DNA of 64,000 nucleotides, from the NCBI GenBank assembly GCA_963575745.1, contig CAUYUJ010012703.1:300392-364391 (forward strand). The letters run 5' to 3'. Numbering within the stretch: position 1 is the first letter of the stretch; the number at the start of each line of letters is the position of its first letter. The notes below the pieces were generated by a model. The model was not told the DNA's origin. It was given only the letters and a program-made list of their open reading frames with translations, and ran no database searches. The DNA is from Prorocentrum cordatum (lineage: Eukaryota; Sar; Dinophyceae; Prorocentrales; Prorocentraceae). The translations under genes were made by a program, and so were the position numbers. This document shows positions 10,846 to 21,819 of this stretch, piece after piece.

Positions 10846-11195
10846 AGGAGGAGGAGGAGGAGGAGGAGTAGGAGGAGGAGGAGGAGGAGGAGGAGGAGGA
10901 GGAAGAGGAGGAGGAGGAGGAGGGAGGGGGGGGGAGAGAGGAGAGGAGGAGGAGGAGGAGGAGGAGGAGGAGGAGGAGGAGGAGGAGGAGGAGGAGGAGG
11001 AGGAGGAGGAGGAAGAGGAGGAGGAAGAGGAAGAGGAGGAGGAGGAGGAGGGAGGAGGAGGAGGAGGAGGAGGAGGGAGGGGGGGGTAGAGAGGAGGAGG
11101 AAGGAGGAGGAGGAGGAGTAGGAGGAGGAGGAGGAGGAGGAGGAGGAGGAGGAGGAGGAGGAGGAGAAGGAGGAGGAGGAGGGAGGGGGGGGGAG
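10846..11195. repeat. (GGA)n microsatellite
   Basis: About 350 bp of interrupted GGA/GAG triplets. The long open frames across it are artefacts. Confidence 0.95.
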
Positions 11196-12324
11196 GACGA
11201 CGACGGCTCACGAACGACCCCGTCCGTGGCCTTGCACCCTCCGGGCATCGGGGAGGTGCACGCGGGTGCGGCGCGCCTCCTGTGCACGGCGGTCATGTGC
11301 TGCCGGAGGATACCTTGCTCGCCGTTGCCCCCCCCAACTTGTGCACGGGTGCGTGGGGATGCGGACGCGGACGCTCGCACATGCGAAGGCGCGCGTGCAG
11401 GCGCAGGCACAAGCACAATCGCGCGAACACGCATTCGCCCGCTCGCGCGCACGCGTTCAGGCGCACGGGCCCGGAGACGCAGAGGTGCACAGACGCACAC
11501 ACGCAGACGACGCACACACGACCACGCATAATTACATTTACCTCACCAGCCATGCGCGTTGCGGTATGATGGGCGGAACAGAATCCCAACACATAAGCGC
11601 CCGCAAACAGACTTTTTTGGCGTCGCGGCCGCGCGCGGGCTGGGCCACGCAAACACACACAACCACATTCAACGTACTCTGTCCTCCGACGCTGTAAACA
11701 ATCGCAATCGCGGGTCCAGCGGTGGCGGGTCACGGTCACGGCAAATCAAAACGACCACCTTGTGTTGGAGCGTGCGTTAGCCCGGTGCTCTCGGGTAAGA
11801 GGCGCAATCTAAGCAGGCTGGTGTGAAATATATACGCGAATGTGAATTCTGGTCAGTGGCATGCTGCGGTGGCATCCAGGCGAGATGCAGCTAAGCGGCC
11901 TTTCAAGCTGGCAAACAGAACCTCAAGGCTGGCGACAAAATCTGTTATTGACACTGGTCGGGGAATCTAATGTTCGACAACGTCGAATGACCAAACGCCT
12001 CACGCCTCACTTCGCACAGCTACCGCAGAAACGGTTCAGCACGCGAAGCATGCGGCCGAGCCCGGCGAAAACTTAGCCACGGAACGGGCAGACCAGGGGG
12101 CTGGAAGCGACACAGGACGTCCAGCACTAGCGACAGGCTCGGGGCACCCTCATAAGCACAAGTCGAACAAGGAATGGACAAGGAATGGAGCTGACCTGCG
12201 CGCGCGGCTGAAGCGGATCACCGTCCAAAGACCGTCATATCATGGGACTTCGGTAGCGAAATAAATTCTGCGAGTGAGGTGACAACCGGTCGATCATGCA
12301 TCGAAGCTGACAAGCGCAAATTTA
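11196..12324. other. Low-repeat stretch without a supported gene
   Basis: GC-rich to 11520, then near-neutral composition. Short ORFs (for example plus strand 11559-11780 and 11861-12076) have mixed composition but no motif, no pyrimidine-AG context and no partner exon. A coding exon cannot be excluded. Confidence 0.3.
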
Positions 12325-12480
12325 AACACACACACACACACGCAAACAAGCACGCAAACACATCAACACATCAACACAACAATACATTCACACATTCGCA
12401 GACACGCATATCCATACACACACACGGAGCACATGACCATACACACACACACACTCACGTAAACAGCACGTACACACACT
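12325..12480. repeat. (CA)n-rich tract
   Basis: Interrupted CACA repeats with CATTCACACA-type variants. Confidence 0.8.
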
Positions 12481-12602
12481 AGCACTCACTCGCAGAACGA
12501 TGCAAGTACACGCAAGCACACGAACTCACAACCGAGAGCAGGCATACGAGGTACAGCAGGTACACGAAGTAACTACCCACATTAACATCATATTCACCAC
12601 CC

Positions 12603-13386
12603 CTCTGCCACCGTGCCCCTGTGGCACGAAGTGGGCGTCCCCAGGTCCCTTGCTCAACCCCTGAGCCCCAGTCCTCAATCCTGAGGATTCCGTGAGGACC
12701 CGGACCCCAAATTCACAAATCTCCTGGGGCTTCCCTCGTGCCTCCTGGGGCGCGTCGCGGCTTCTCGCGTGACTTTTCCGAGGCCAGGAAGGCTCGAAGA
12801 CGTGTCAAGAGGACCCCAAGAAGCTCCTCAAGACGGTTCAAGGGCGCGCGCAGAATCGCCGAACCATCGGTCCAAGACGCCCAAGATGGCCCAGAGACGG
12901 CCCAATAAGCCTTCGAGACGCGCCAAGAGAGCCCCAAGAGCCTTCCCAAGAGGGCCCGACAAGCAAACATCATAGATTTGCCTCATGTTTTTTTCAATGT
13001 TTTCGGGGTTCTCGCATTTTGGAGCTTCCAACGCCTCATTACGGCCGAAGAGGCCCCCAAGACTGCCCGAGGCCCCCAAGAGGGCCCCAAGACGGCCCGA
13101 GAGGGGTCCAAGACGTCCCAAGAGGGCCCCATGAGTGGCCCAAGAAAGGGAGCACGACCTCACAGAAACCGAGCCTTCTGCCCCGAGAGGCCCCAGGAGG
13201 CCCCCAGAGACTCTCAGGAAGCACCAAGAGGCTCCCAAGAGCCCCCCAAGAGGTCCTCAAGAGGCTGCCAAGAGGCCCCCAAACTGCCCAAGAGGCCCCC
13301 AGAGCGCTCCGAAGAGACCCCAAGAGGCATCCCTCAGGACTCTGACTCACAACCCGGGAAAGGTGGCGGAATGGGCCGAAAGCCAT
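12603..13386 (+). mobile_element. Family R element, complete copy 1
   Basis: The 5' head reads CTGCCACCGTGCCCCTG with CGGACCCCAAATTCACAAAT following. The interior is a degenerate CCAAGACGGCCCAAGAGGCC array (about 12-bp periodicity), interrupted at about 13000 by a punctuating box (TTTTCAATGTTTTCGGGGTT, CTCGCATTTT). The 3' tail carries CAACCCGGGAAAGGTGGCGG, ATGGGCCGAAAGCC. Head and tail are inverted relative to each other (GCCACCGTGCC versus GGCACGGTGGC in the consensus). The array stays open in all frames (Pro/Lys/Arg-rich forward, Gly/Leu/Ser/Trp-rich in reverse), and I reject all ORFs in it. Confidence 0.65.
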
Positions 13387-13499
13387 TCTGTAGACAATAA
13401 TTTGAGAACGCGCGCAATCCAGCACGCATACGCACGCACTCGCCCATCCCATCTGACCACCTGCCGCTGTGAGGCGAGTGCTTTTCCCTGTGGCATGGT

Positions 13500-13575
13500 T
13501 CACCATGATAGGGACGTCTATATATATATAGATACATATATATACACACATATATATATACACATGTATATTTGC
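13500..13575. repeat. (TA)n and TATATACACA tract
   Basis: AT-rich simple sequence between two R elements, continuing as TGTATA-rich DNA to 13680. Confidence 0.8.
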
Positions 13576-13681
13576 ACACACGTATACATGTGCACATTCA
13601 TTTATGTATAGATATGCATGTACCAACAAGGCATATCAGTATACATTGTATGAACACTTGTGTATGTGTATGCATCTCTCT

Positions 13682-13683
<2 letters not shown>

Positions 13684-13736
<53 letters not shown>

Positions 13737-13795
13737 CTCTCTCTCTCTCTCTCTCGCTCTCTCTCTCTCTCTTTCTCTCCCTCTCTTTCTCTTTT
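13684..13795. repeat. Poly-T (about 50 nt) then (CT)n
   Basis: An uninterrupted T run passes into CTCTCT repeats. Immediately downstream is the head of the second R element. Confidence 0.95.
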
Positions 13796-13817
13796 TCGAA
13801 GCACAGAGGTGTGTATC

Positions 13818-14625
13818 TGCCATCGTGCCCTCGCGGCACGAGCCGGAGTGTCATCAGTTCCCCTGCTGGATCCCAGTCCTCAATCCCTAGGAATCTTCAA
13901 AAAATTGCCTGGACCCCAAATTGCCAAACCTTCCGGGGCTTGCCGCGTGGCCTCTCGGGCCCGTGGCGTCTTCTCGCGTGACCCTCTCGGCCCCAAGAGG
14001 CCCCAAGAGGGGCCAAGAGGGCCCCAAGAGGCTTCAAAGACGGTCTAAGGGGGCACCGAAATGCCGAAAGATCGCTCCAAGACGCCTGAGATGGCCTCAA
14101 GACGGCCCATGATGCTCCCAAGACGCCCGAAGAGGCCTCCAAGAGGCCTCCTGAGAGGATCCCAAGAGGAAACAATCTTAGATGTCCCTTAAGTTTTGGA
14201 CGGATTTTGGCGTTCTCGCCTTTTCGGCTTCCCGACGCGCCCGGACGGCCCAAGAGGCCCCCAAGATCGGGCAAAATCGACTTCAAAACGGCCCAAGAGG
14301 GCCCCAACGCCGCCCAAGAGGCGCCCACATATTGCCCAAGAGGCCCCGAAGACGGCTCAAAGAGGGGGACCCGAACGGACATTTCGAGCCATCGGCCAGG
14401 AGGCCCCAAGATGCCCTTAAGCGGCCGCCGAGGGGCCCCCAAGAGACCCCTGGGAAGCCCTACGAGGCCCCAAGGAGCCCCCCAGAGGCCCCCCAGGGTG
14501 CCCCCCAAAGGCCCCGAAACTGCCACAAGGAGGCTCCCGAGAGCGCTACGACGAGACCCCAAGAAGCATCCCGCCGGACTCTGACCCGCAACCCAGGTAC
14601 GGTGGCGGGATAGGCCGAAGGCCAA
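13818..14625 (+). mobile_element. Family R element, complete copy 2
   Basis: Same architecture as the copy at 12603: head CTGCCATCGTGCCCTCG, CTGGACCCCAAATTGCCAAA, CCTTCCGGGGCTTGCCGCG; array; punctuating box at about 14190 (GATTTTGGCGTTCTCGCCTT, TTCGGCTTCCCGACG); second array; tail CGCAACCCAGGTACGGTGGC, GGGATAGGCCGAAGGCC. The two copies are tandem, about 1.2 kb apart. Confidence 0.65.
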
Positions 14626-14639
14626 TCCATACTTACAGA

Positions 14640-14737
14640 TATACATATATACATGTACATTTGTATACATATGACACATATATATAATATGTAGTTCTAA
14701 ATATAATAGAGATAAAGGCATACACATCGATCGATCG

Positions 14738-14776
<39 letters not shown>

Positions 14777-14794
14777 CATATGGACACATGTATG

Positions 14795-14826
<32 letters not shown>

Positions 14827-14935
14827 TCAGTTTTTATGCATATACGGACATCCATATATATAGAGAGAGATAGATAGACGTGTATATATCTCTCTCTGTA
14901 TGAGTAGGCATATATACAGACATATAGCTGCTGCA
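14640..14935. repeat. AT-rich simple sequence with (TA)n and GATA/GAGA runs
   Basis: TATATA tracts occur at about 14740-14770 and 14800-14826, with GAGAGATAGATAGA near 14860. No coding signal. Confidence 0.85.
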
Positions 14936-14999
14936 TGTCTTCTCCAAATAAGCTTGCTCTCTAGGAGTTCTAACTCAAACCCTACTAATTGGTCCGTTG

Positions 15000-15310
15000 C
15001 CCCCCCTCCCCCTAATTCCTATGCCCCCCCCTAATTCCTATGGCTATGTCTATGCTTATGCCTTTGCCTCCCCCCTAACTTGTATGCCTACGCCTATGCC
15101 TATGCCTATGCACCACCTCTGAGCGCTCCTATGAATCGCTTGCCCTTGCTTGCTCTTGCGTGCTTTTGCTTGCTTGCTCTTGCGTGCTTGCTATCGTTTG
15201 CTTGCTCTTGCTTGCTTGCACTTGATCGCTGGTTCTTGCTTGCTTGTTATTGTTCGCTTGCGCTTGCTTGCTTCCGCTTGCTTGCTTGCTCTAGCTCGAT
15301 TTTGCTCCTC
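15000..15310 (+). repeat. Minisatellites: CCTATG and CTTGCTTG types
   Basis: CCCCCTAATTCCTATG units and GCCTATGCCTATGCCTATGC occur at 15000-15110. CTTGCTTGCTCTTGCGTG variants follow at 15135-15300, ending in repeated TCCTCCCGTCC. Confidence 0.8.
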
Positions 15311-15489
15311 CCGTCCTGCTCCCGTCCTCGTTTCGTCCTCCTCCCGTCCTCCTCTCGCGCTCCTCCTGTCCTCCGATCTATTTGGAACCAACGCTAGCTG
15401 GTACTTCCACATCTACTTCTATACACATATATGTATGTATATGTTATATATATGTGTGTGTATGTGCACATATGCATAGAAAGAAGTCA

Positions 15490-16078
15490 ATCCACTACGA
15501 CACCGTGCCAACGAAGAAACACGACAAGGAATTAATCAATCTTACTCGTCTTTTACTCCGCGTGCAATGCTCGTCCCTGCCGCGCTTCGACGCGCTCGTG
15601 GTCCAGGCCCAGCTGCTGTAGTTGCTCTGCACGAGGTTGTTGTTCATCTCGATCACCCTTGCCTGCCGGCCGCCGCATCGCCGCCGCCGCTGCCGCTGAG
15701 GTTCTTGCTCGGCGTAAGCCAGAACCCACAGCCTCGTGTGTCTTGGTGGTCTCAACACGTGCGGGAGCCCAATGCTGCTCTGCCACCGCACCCTCGTGGC
15801 TCGGCCCTCTTGTCCTGGACGGCGGCCTCGAGACACACGCGCGTCGTCCACGCCTGCTCCGTGCTTGGCCCTGGGTGTGTCCGTCCCGGGTCACTTCGGG
15901 TCTCGAGCTGATGACAGAACGCTTTGCGAAGATCACTTGCAAACGGAGTGGGGCGGCATGCCCTCAAAGTCCAGCCCTCACTGGGAGTCTGAATCGGATG
16001 GCGGCTTCTCGGCCAGCGAGGCAGATGAGCAGAAATCACACACCCATGACATAAATACGGTCGGACCTGGAAAATAAT
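15490..16078. other. Low-repeat stretch with competing ORFs, gene unproven
   Basis: On the minus strand a frame ending at 15553 reads RRPAGKGDRDEQQPRAEQLQ and LGLDHERVEARQGRALHAE. On the plus strand a frame ending at 16077 reads CEDHLQTEWGGMPSKSSPHW followed by ESESDGGFSASEADEQK. Each looks somewhat protein-like, they overlap only partly, and neither has a recognised domain. One of them may be an exon. Confidence 0.25.
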
Positions 16079-16240
16079 AACAGCCTTCAAGAACGTGAGA
16101 CCCTCCGCCAGCCTAAACTGAAAAACATTCGAGGGCACCCTCCCCCAGGATGCACAAGAACATCCAACGGACACGAACACCATCAGGATACCCTTGCTGA
16201 GCCGACCTCGATCTTGTACCTTTGTCCGACCGTACGTGCA
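16079..16240 (+). repeat. 170-bp dispersed repeat, copy 2
   Basis: Colinear with 10010-10180 (GAGACCCTCCGCC, CCCAGGATGCACAAGAACAT, GAGCCGACCT). Confidence 0.65.
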
Positions 16241-16244
16241 CTTG

Positions 16245-16372
16245 CGCACCCCACGCTTGTTGTGTCTTCGGGGACGGCTTCGAACACTTCTCAGAAGGCC
16301 GGGGGACTTCCGAGCCTTCTGAGAAGGCCTTCTCCTTCTCACTTTCCCCCCTCGCTCGCCGCCGAGCATGGG
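16245..16372. mobile_element. MITE family 1 fragment (right half)
   Basis: Contains CTTCGGGGACGGCTTCGAAC, CTTCTCAGAAGGCC and the family right end CTCACTTTCCCCCCTCGCTC, GCCGCCGAG. The left half is missing. Confidence 0.65.
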
Positions 16373-16449
16373 CTCATGCCGTTCCCCGACGACTCCTGGG
16401 AGCTACCAGGGCGCCTTTTTCAGCGCCGCGCCCCCCCAAAATGGCCTGC

Positions 16450-16875
16450 CCCTGGCCGCCCCGGACCGGGGACTTCGTGCGACGTGTCCTCCTCCGACGC
16501 CGCGGCCTCCTCACGATGTGGGGGCCCAAGGGCCCCGCGACCCAGACTTCTCGCACACCGCACGGCTCGCCATGGTGCCACCGCAGGGACCGCCGAGTGA
16601 GGAACCGCGGGGGCTCTTCTGGCCACGGCGAGCCTCGGCCACGGATGGGCTCCCACGACCCGGATCTCGGGACCGGCCCGGCAACACGGAGCCCTTCCTG
16701 AGCCCAAGGGGGTCCTTTTCCTTCGGCGCCTCGACCGTACAAGGGCGGCCTTCTGATCGCCGCATCGGCCGAATTTTGTCGCGCGTTGGCCGCCGCGGAC
16801 CGGGGGAGCTTCGTGCGGGAGGCCCCTCTCCAACGCCGCGGGTTCCTCACGACGTGGGGGCCCAGGGCCCCTCGA
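16450..16875 (+). repeat. Direct repeat pair about 335 bp apart
   Basis: The segments 16455-16540 and 16790-16873 share GCCGC..CGGACCGGGG, CTTCGTGCG, CGACGCCGCG/CAACGCCGCG and CCTCACGACGTGGGGGCCCA in order. The long minus-strand frame over this region is composition-driven. A related segment (GGCCACGGCGAGCCTCG) recurs at about 52660. Confidence 0.6.
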
Positions 16876-17169
16876 CTCGTACAGTCAACGCGTATCATAA
16901 GGATGCACGGCAAGGATGCAGAGGGCCTTGGGAGGCCGTCTCGAAGCTTTTCGAGGGGGGCGTGGCCAACGAAAGTGGCCAAGGATGGACCGAGGAGGGA
17001 AGAATGCAAGGGTACCCTTGGGAAGGTTGGCGACCTCTTTCTAGCGGTGACCCCCCTGGCATGCTATGACCCCTGCCCTACTTCCCCCGCCCCGAGGCGC
17101 TGGAGCGTCCAGAATGGTCCAGGACGGCTCCGGTACAGTCCCAGGTGCCCAGCACGGTCTCTACGATTG

Positions 17170-18175
17170 TGCAAGAAAGGATGATGATAAGGAGGAGGAG
17201 GAAGAGGAGGAAGAGGAGGAGGACCAGTGTAAACCCAAGAGTCAGCAACGATGCTGGAATAAACCCTCCTTCTAAATTCCCTCTTCGTAAGCTCCTACAG
17301 CGGTTCATCTCCACTGAGGGAACTGCCTCGTCGGAAGACAACCGTTTGAAGATCCTGCAGCATGCAAAAACATGAGTCTCGGGATTCCAACGCCACATAT
17401 CAACTTGACTGTTGCGTCTTGACGAGCCTGAATCGTGCCAGAACGCCATTCCTGGGACTTCAACACCGCGAATCAAAGTAACTGTTGCACCCGCATGATC
17501 CCCAATCTTTCCAAAACACAATTTCTGGTACGTTGGTCATGGGAATCCGTAAAACTCTGGTGCATTTTATAAACGAAGGTGCGCGGCGCTAAAACGAGAA
17601 CCGCATTTTGAAAAGGAGCCGCCCTCAATTCGTGAAGCTCTTGCAAATGTGAAACGAATGTACGCGACGCCAAAGCGAGAACCCCATTTTGAAAACCAGC
17701 CGCCCTCAACCCGTGAAGGTCTTGGAATTTTTGAAAATGAATGTGCGAGGCGCTAAAGCGAGAACCACATTTTGAAAACGGACGCCCTCAATCCGTGAAA
17801 CTCTTGCAAATTTTGCAAGCGAATGTGCGCGGCGCTAAGCGAGAACCACATTTTGAAAACCAGCCGCCCTCAATCCGTGAAGCCATTGCAAATATTTGAA
17901 AACGAGTGTGCACGGCGCTAAGGCGAGAACCACATCTTGAAAACCAGTCGCCATCAATCCGTGAAGCTCTTGCAAATTTACAAACGGATGTTCGTGGTGC
18001 TAAGGCGAGAGCCACATGTTGAAAACCACCCGCCCTCCATCTGTGAAGCTGCTGCCAATGTTTAAGCTTCAGGGTCATTAAGGGCTGGGAAATCTCAAGC
18101 GAAATGCTGAACCCGCCCGAAAAACTGGCCTCGGGGTGCGACAGGGCATAATCATTCATAAGGAAAAAGAATGGA
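17170..18175 (-). mobile_element. Composite satellite element S, inverted copy
   Basis: Read on the minus strand: a flank with CACCCCGAGGCCAGTTTTTC; six tandem units of about 82 bp (18060 to 17560), each containing TGTGGTTCTCGCTTTAGCGC and CGCGCACATTC; a second tandem of about 60 bp (17520 to 17380) with GATTCGCGGTGTTGAAGTCC; an end block around GGAGGGTTTATTCCAGCATC and GGGTTTACACTGGTCC; and a GGA tract. The same blocks in the same order form 31935-33830 on the plus strand. No coding capacity is apparent. Confidence 0.75.
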
Positions 18176-18339
18176 GGAGGAGAACGACGAGGTGCCCAGG
18201 ATGGTTTCCGCGATGGTCTCCACGATTGTCCAAGTTGGCCCAGGAAACATCTAACGTGGCTCCCGAAGGGTCCCAAGTGGACTCCAAGATAACTCTCACG
18301 TTGGCCTCGTGCCTCCCAAGGATGCCGCCTGGGAGGATT

Positions 18340-18475
18340 CTGCCGTCGTGGTCGTGGTCGTCGTCATCCTCGTCGTCGTCGCCGTCATCCTCGTCGTCGT
18401 CGCCGTGGTCGTCGTCGTCGTCGTCGTCGTCGCTGTCTGCCTCGTCGTCGTCGTCGTCGTCTGCGCTGCCCTGCC
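18340..18475. repeat. (GTC)n microsatellite
   Basis: Interrupted GTC/TCG triplets giving Val, Ser or Arg runs. A 525-codon plus-strand frame begins just downstream and runs antisense over the exon at 18713-19748. I regard that frame as a shadow. Confidence 0.9.
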
Positions 18476-18712
18476 ACACAGATGGCAGTTTCTGTCTGTT
18501 TGTGGTGTTGCGTTGTGCCTGTTTGTTGTTCGTTTGTGTCTTCTCTCTGGCGCTCGAGCGCTGCAGCTACTGAGAATACTGGGGACTTTCTGCAGTCTGC
18601 CCTAGCACCGCTCGCGGGCTTCCTCCAGATGCTGAAGCATGGCGCGGAAGGGCAACGAGCTCTTGGCCGTTGGGGTGAAGCGCACCGGGGCCGCTCGTGC
18701 GGCGAGCTGCGG

Positions 18713-19748
18713 TCATTGGATCACTTCAGTGAATATCTTGTTGCGCTCCGCGATTGTGTTGGGCCTGCCATCAGGGAAGGCGGGGGCTATCGCCAGCATG
18801 CCAGCTGGGGACAGGCTCGTAGTGAGACAATTGTAGATGCCCCTGCCTTTAGGGCCAGCAGTGCCCCAAAGGTCGGTCTTCCCGGAGATGGCGTAGGAGT
18901 AATCCTCGTGGGTGCACTGCTGGAGGTCGCACTCGTCCTCGTTCGGAGTCTTTCCGTGCCAGGTTGCTCGGGAGCGCGGCGCACACTTCATGCCCGTCAT
19001 CGGGAGCTTGTCGCCCCAAGGGTTCTTCGTCGCCTTCTCCTCGTCTGGAGCGTGCAACCCGCACGTGTCGGTCTCGTTGTTGTACACGCATTCGCGCGGG
19101 AAGCACGCGCATTCCATCGGGCCACGCGAGGCCCAATATCCAGTCGCGGAAGCCAGCGGGAGCACCAAGCAGTTCGCCGCGAGGAAGCCCAACGACGCGC
19201 CCGCGGGCCCCGCCACGGCTGTGCCGAGCAAAGTGCCGAGGGGGAGAATCGTGAACTTGCCGATCAGGTAGACGGTGCCGAAGGTGCCGGCTCCCGCCAC
19301 CTTGTTCCAGCGGCGCTGGGTGGTGGCGTAGGTGCCCTCGGGGCACATCATGCCCGCCTTCTCGTGGCAAGCGCCGTCCGCCTGCTCTTCGCCGGCAGAG
19401 AGTTCCCCAAGGACGCGCTTTTTGATGGCATCAACCTCCGCGTCGAGACGTTTCCTGCAAGACTTCTTGGTCGCAGTCCAGCTGTACTTGCCGTCCTTCA
19501 ACGCTTTGTCCATTTGTTTAACCTCTTTCCACAGGTAAGCCTCGTCTTTACCGTAATCATGATACCAACTCCGCATGTCTCGAAGGTGTTCCACGAGATC
19601 CCTCACATCGATCCGGCGTCTTACACTATCCGCCAGAGACTTGCAGTCGGCTGTGTGGCTTGGGCACGCACTGTCAATCATACACTGGTAGGACAAGTCC
19701 GTCATTCCTTTTGCGCAGCGATCGAAAGCAGTATCAAAATCCGCCGTC
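18713..19748 (-). CDS. Cysteine-rich membrane-associated protein, large 3' exon (unknown family)
   Basis: The frame from the ATG at 19705 is 330 codons and ends in TGA at 18713-18715. The reading continues upstream in frame (ADFDTAFDRCAKG) to an AG at 19749-19750, so this is probably the last exon of a longer gene. Counting from that ATG, residues 8-21 hold three cysteines (CMIDSACPSHTADC) and 22-105 are charged and helical. Residues 142-191 form a long hydrophobic stretch rich in Gly, Ala and Leu (one long or two short membrane segments). Residues 199-293 are cysteine-rich with an N-glycosylation sequon (NNET at about 209-212). Even spacing of cysteines suggests disulfides outside the cytosol. 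I recognise no family. It may belong with the signal-peptide exon at 25684-26142 on the same strand. The composition (K, D, N, W, Y all used) makes it one of the two most credible minus-strand coding stretches. Confidence 0.7.
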
Positions 19749-20045
19749 CTCTTGGGGTGGGTCTACGGCGTGTAAAATTGTCGCCCCTTCCCAGCCCGGG
19801 CTCCGTCCGGCCGGTTTGGAAAGGGGGGGGTTCTGTGCCAAAATGGCTGGCGGATCCAACCGCCTCAAAGATGCTGATGTACGGCCTGCATGGATTCGAC
19901 ATGGCTTTTAAGGGTTTCTGGGCGATCCCAGATGACACCCAGTCGCCCAAAGATGGCTTCAAGACAGCTCACCAAGACGCCACCCGAGAGCTCCCAGAAT
20001 CCCCCCACGAGTGTTCCAACAAGCTTTGTATTTTTGGCAAAGTTG
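19749..20045. other. Probable intron edge, nothing recognised
   Basis: Upstream side of the exon ending at 19748. The minus-strand sequence CCACCCCCAAGAG just before the exon is a plausible acceptor. The rest has no feature I can support. Confidence 0.3.
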
Positions 20046-20275
20046 CTCAGAAGCCCTGACAAGCGGCCCTATACGGGCCAATAGGCCTCGCAGAGGACCG
20101 CACGACGGTTCCAGGCGGCCCTGGGACGGCCCAAGAGACGCCCAAGACAGCCCAGGAGGACCCCGAGCCGGGCCCAAGACCGTTCAAAATTGCCCCAGGA
20201 CGGCCCAACACGGGCCCCACCCACCCCAAAACGGCCCCATTGCGGCCCGCAAGGCTCGCAGCGGACATGCCAGCC
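20046..20275 (+). repeat. R-type CCAAGACGGCCC array
   Basis: Degenerate units such as GGACGGCCCAAGAGACGCCC without a recognisable R head or tail. Followed by a (TCC)n tract at about 20400-20510. Confidence 0.7.
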
Positions 20276-20699
20276 TACGGCCCGGCCGAGGGGAGACGAT
20301 GCTGCCTCTGCACGGCATATGGGCCCCAACAACCTGCAACCCGACGTCGACCTCCCAACTCCTGCGCCGCAGGCCCACGCCTCCCGTGACCCCCCGTCCT
20401 CCTCCACCTCCTCCTGCATCGCCACCGCCTCCTCCTCCTCATCATCCTCTTCCTGCCTCCCTCCCTCCCTCCCTCCGTCCTTCCTCCTTCCTCCTTCCTC
20501 CTCCTCGAGCACAGTCTGCGCGCGGCTGCGGAAAAAGCGCGGGGCCAGTAGGGGGGAACGTCCTGGGCACTGGGACCCGCTCTCGACGGTCTGGAGGCCC
20601 AGGCGCGCACTCCAGATGCCAAGAATAATGGGACCCGCTGTCTCAATTTGTTGAAGGCGCGGAAAGCCGAGCCGAGGGACCACCAGAAACGCGTCTCCG

Positions 20700-20900
20700 G
20701 AGGCCTCACATGGTTAGAACCGTATGGCCCTGCCACGCGCTCGTGACCTGGGAGGACTCAAGTGGTCAGAATCCTATGGCGCTGCTGGCCCACCGACGCT
20801 AAGATGGTGCGAGTCCTATGATGCATACGCGCGTTCGTGACCCGTTCGAAAAGTGAGAATCCTACGCCCGTGCCACACGTTCGCGACCTGGGAAGGAAAC
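20700..20900 (+). repeat. Tandem repeat, about 50-bp unit, 4 diverged copies
   Basis: Units start with GTTAGAACCGTATGGC, GTCAGAATCCTATGGC, GTGCGAGTCCTATGAT and GTGAGAATCCTACGCC, and most contain GCCAC(G/A)CG(C/T)TCG(T/C)GACC. The minus-strand ORF across it therefore reads repeat DNA. Confidence 0.6.
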
Positions 20901-21239
20901 GGTCTGGAGGATACGTTTTACAAGGGATCGTGGCTTTTGGGGCTACGAATGCACGCTGCACTGCGGCGAGAACACGATTCCTGAGGAAGTTGTGACGCAA
21001 TCTCGAACGATACGCCGATTCCAGCAGCGCGTCTGGCACCAGCGCCCTACCTCTCACAAGTCCCCTTGTGGGATTTCTCGTTGGTTCTGCTTGTACAGCC
21101 GTGAGATGCCAAATTTTTAGCAAGCGAAGCAGGCGGGGCAGGTCGGGTGTTCCGTCAGGCACGCCGAGCCTCACGTGCGACACCCTTCGGCGATCCAGCG
21201 GCCACGAGGAATGAAGAAGGACGGAGCGACTCCACCGAG

Positions 21240-21370
21240 CCTCCTCCTCCTCGTCCGTCCTCTCCACTTCCTCCTCAGCCTCCTCCTCGTCCTCCTTGTC
21301 CTCGTCGTCGTCCTCCTCCTCCTCCTCCTTCTGCCCTCTTCCTCCTCCTCCTCCTGCTCCTCCTGCGCCT
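21240..21370. repeat. (TCC)n/(CTC)n microsatellite
   Basis: Interrupted pyrimidine triplets with a central CGTCGTCGTCC block. Confidence 0.9.
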
Positions 21371-21819
21371 CCTTCTCCACGGCGACGCAAAACGAGACTT
21401 GCGGATGCCCACGCCGCGCGGAAGTACGCTGATCATTGACAGCCTCCAGGCTTCTGAGAATCGGCCAATCCTCAAATCCCCCCCGCGGGGTCAAAAGTAA
21501 GGCACGCGGTATCAGCCCAAGACGATCCCTGGAGAGCCTCTTGGACCGTCTTGAGGCCGTCCTCGGGTCTCGAGGCCATCGGGAGCCATGTTCGAGCACT
21601 CTTGGGCGGTCGTGGGCCCTCTGGGGGCCCGCCTGAATGCAACGTGTCGAATGTATCAAGTTATTGCGTAATTGCTACATCTGGTTTTCTTTTACATGAT
21701 GATGTGACCTCCCCAACCCCCAGATCAGAGTTACGCCACATCCGTGAACCAAAGGTGACCACCTTCTGGCCTCCAAGAACCAACCAAAACCTAAAGACAA
21801 CCTATGACTTATGCCTCTT

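Noticed and set aside
13897-14823. 308-codon minus-strand frame rich in Gly, Leu, Ser and Trp
   Set aside because: It is the reverse translation of an R array (GASWGLLG-type text). The same text appears at every R array in the window regardless of context.
18482-20059. 525-codon plus-strand open frame
   Set aside because: It is antisense to the cysteine-rich minus-strand exon and continues into repeat sequence. Its text is Arg/Val/Leu-rich with no motif, whereas the minus strand has balanced composition, spaced cysteines and a membrane segment.
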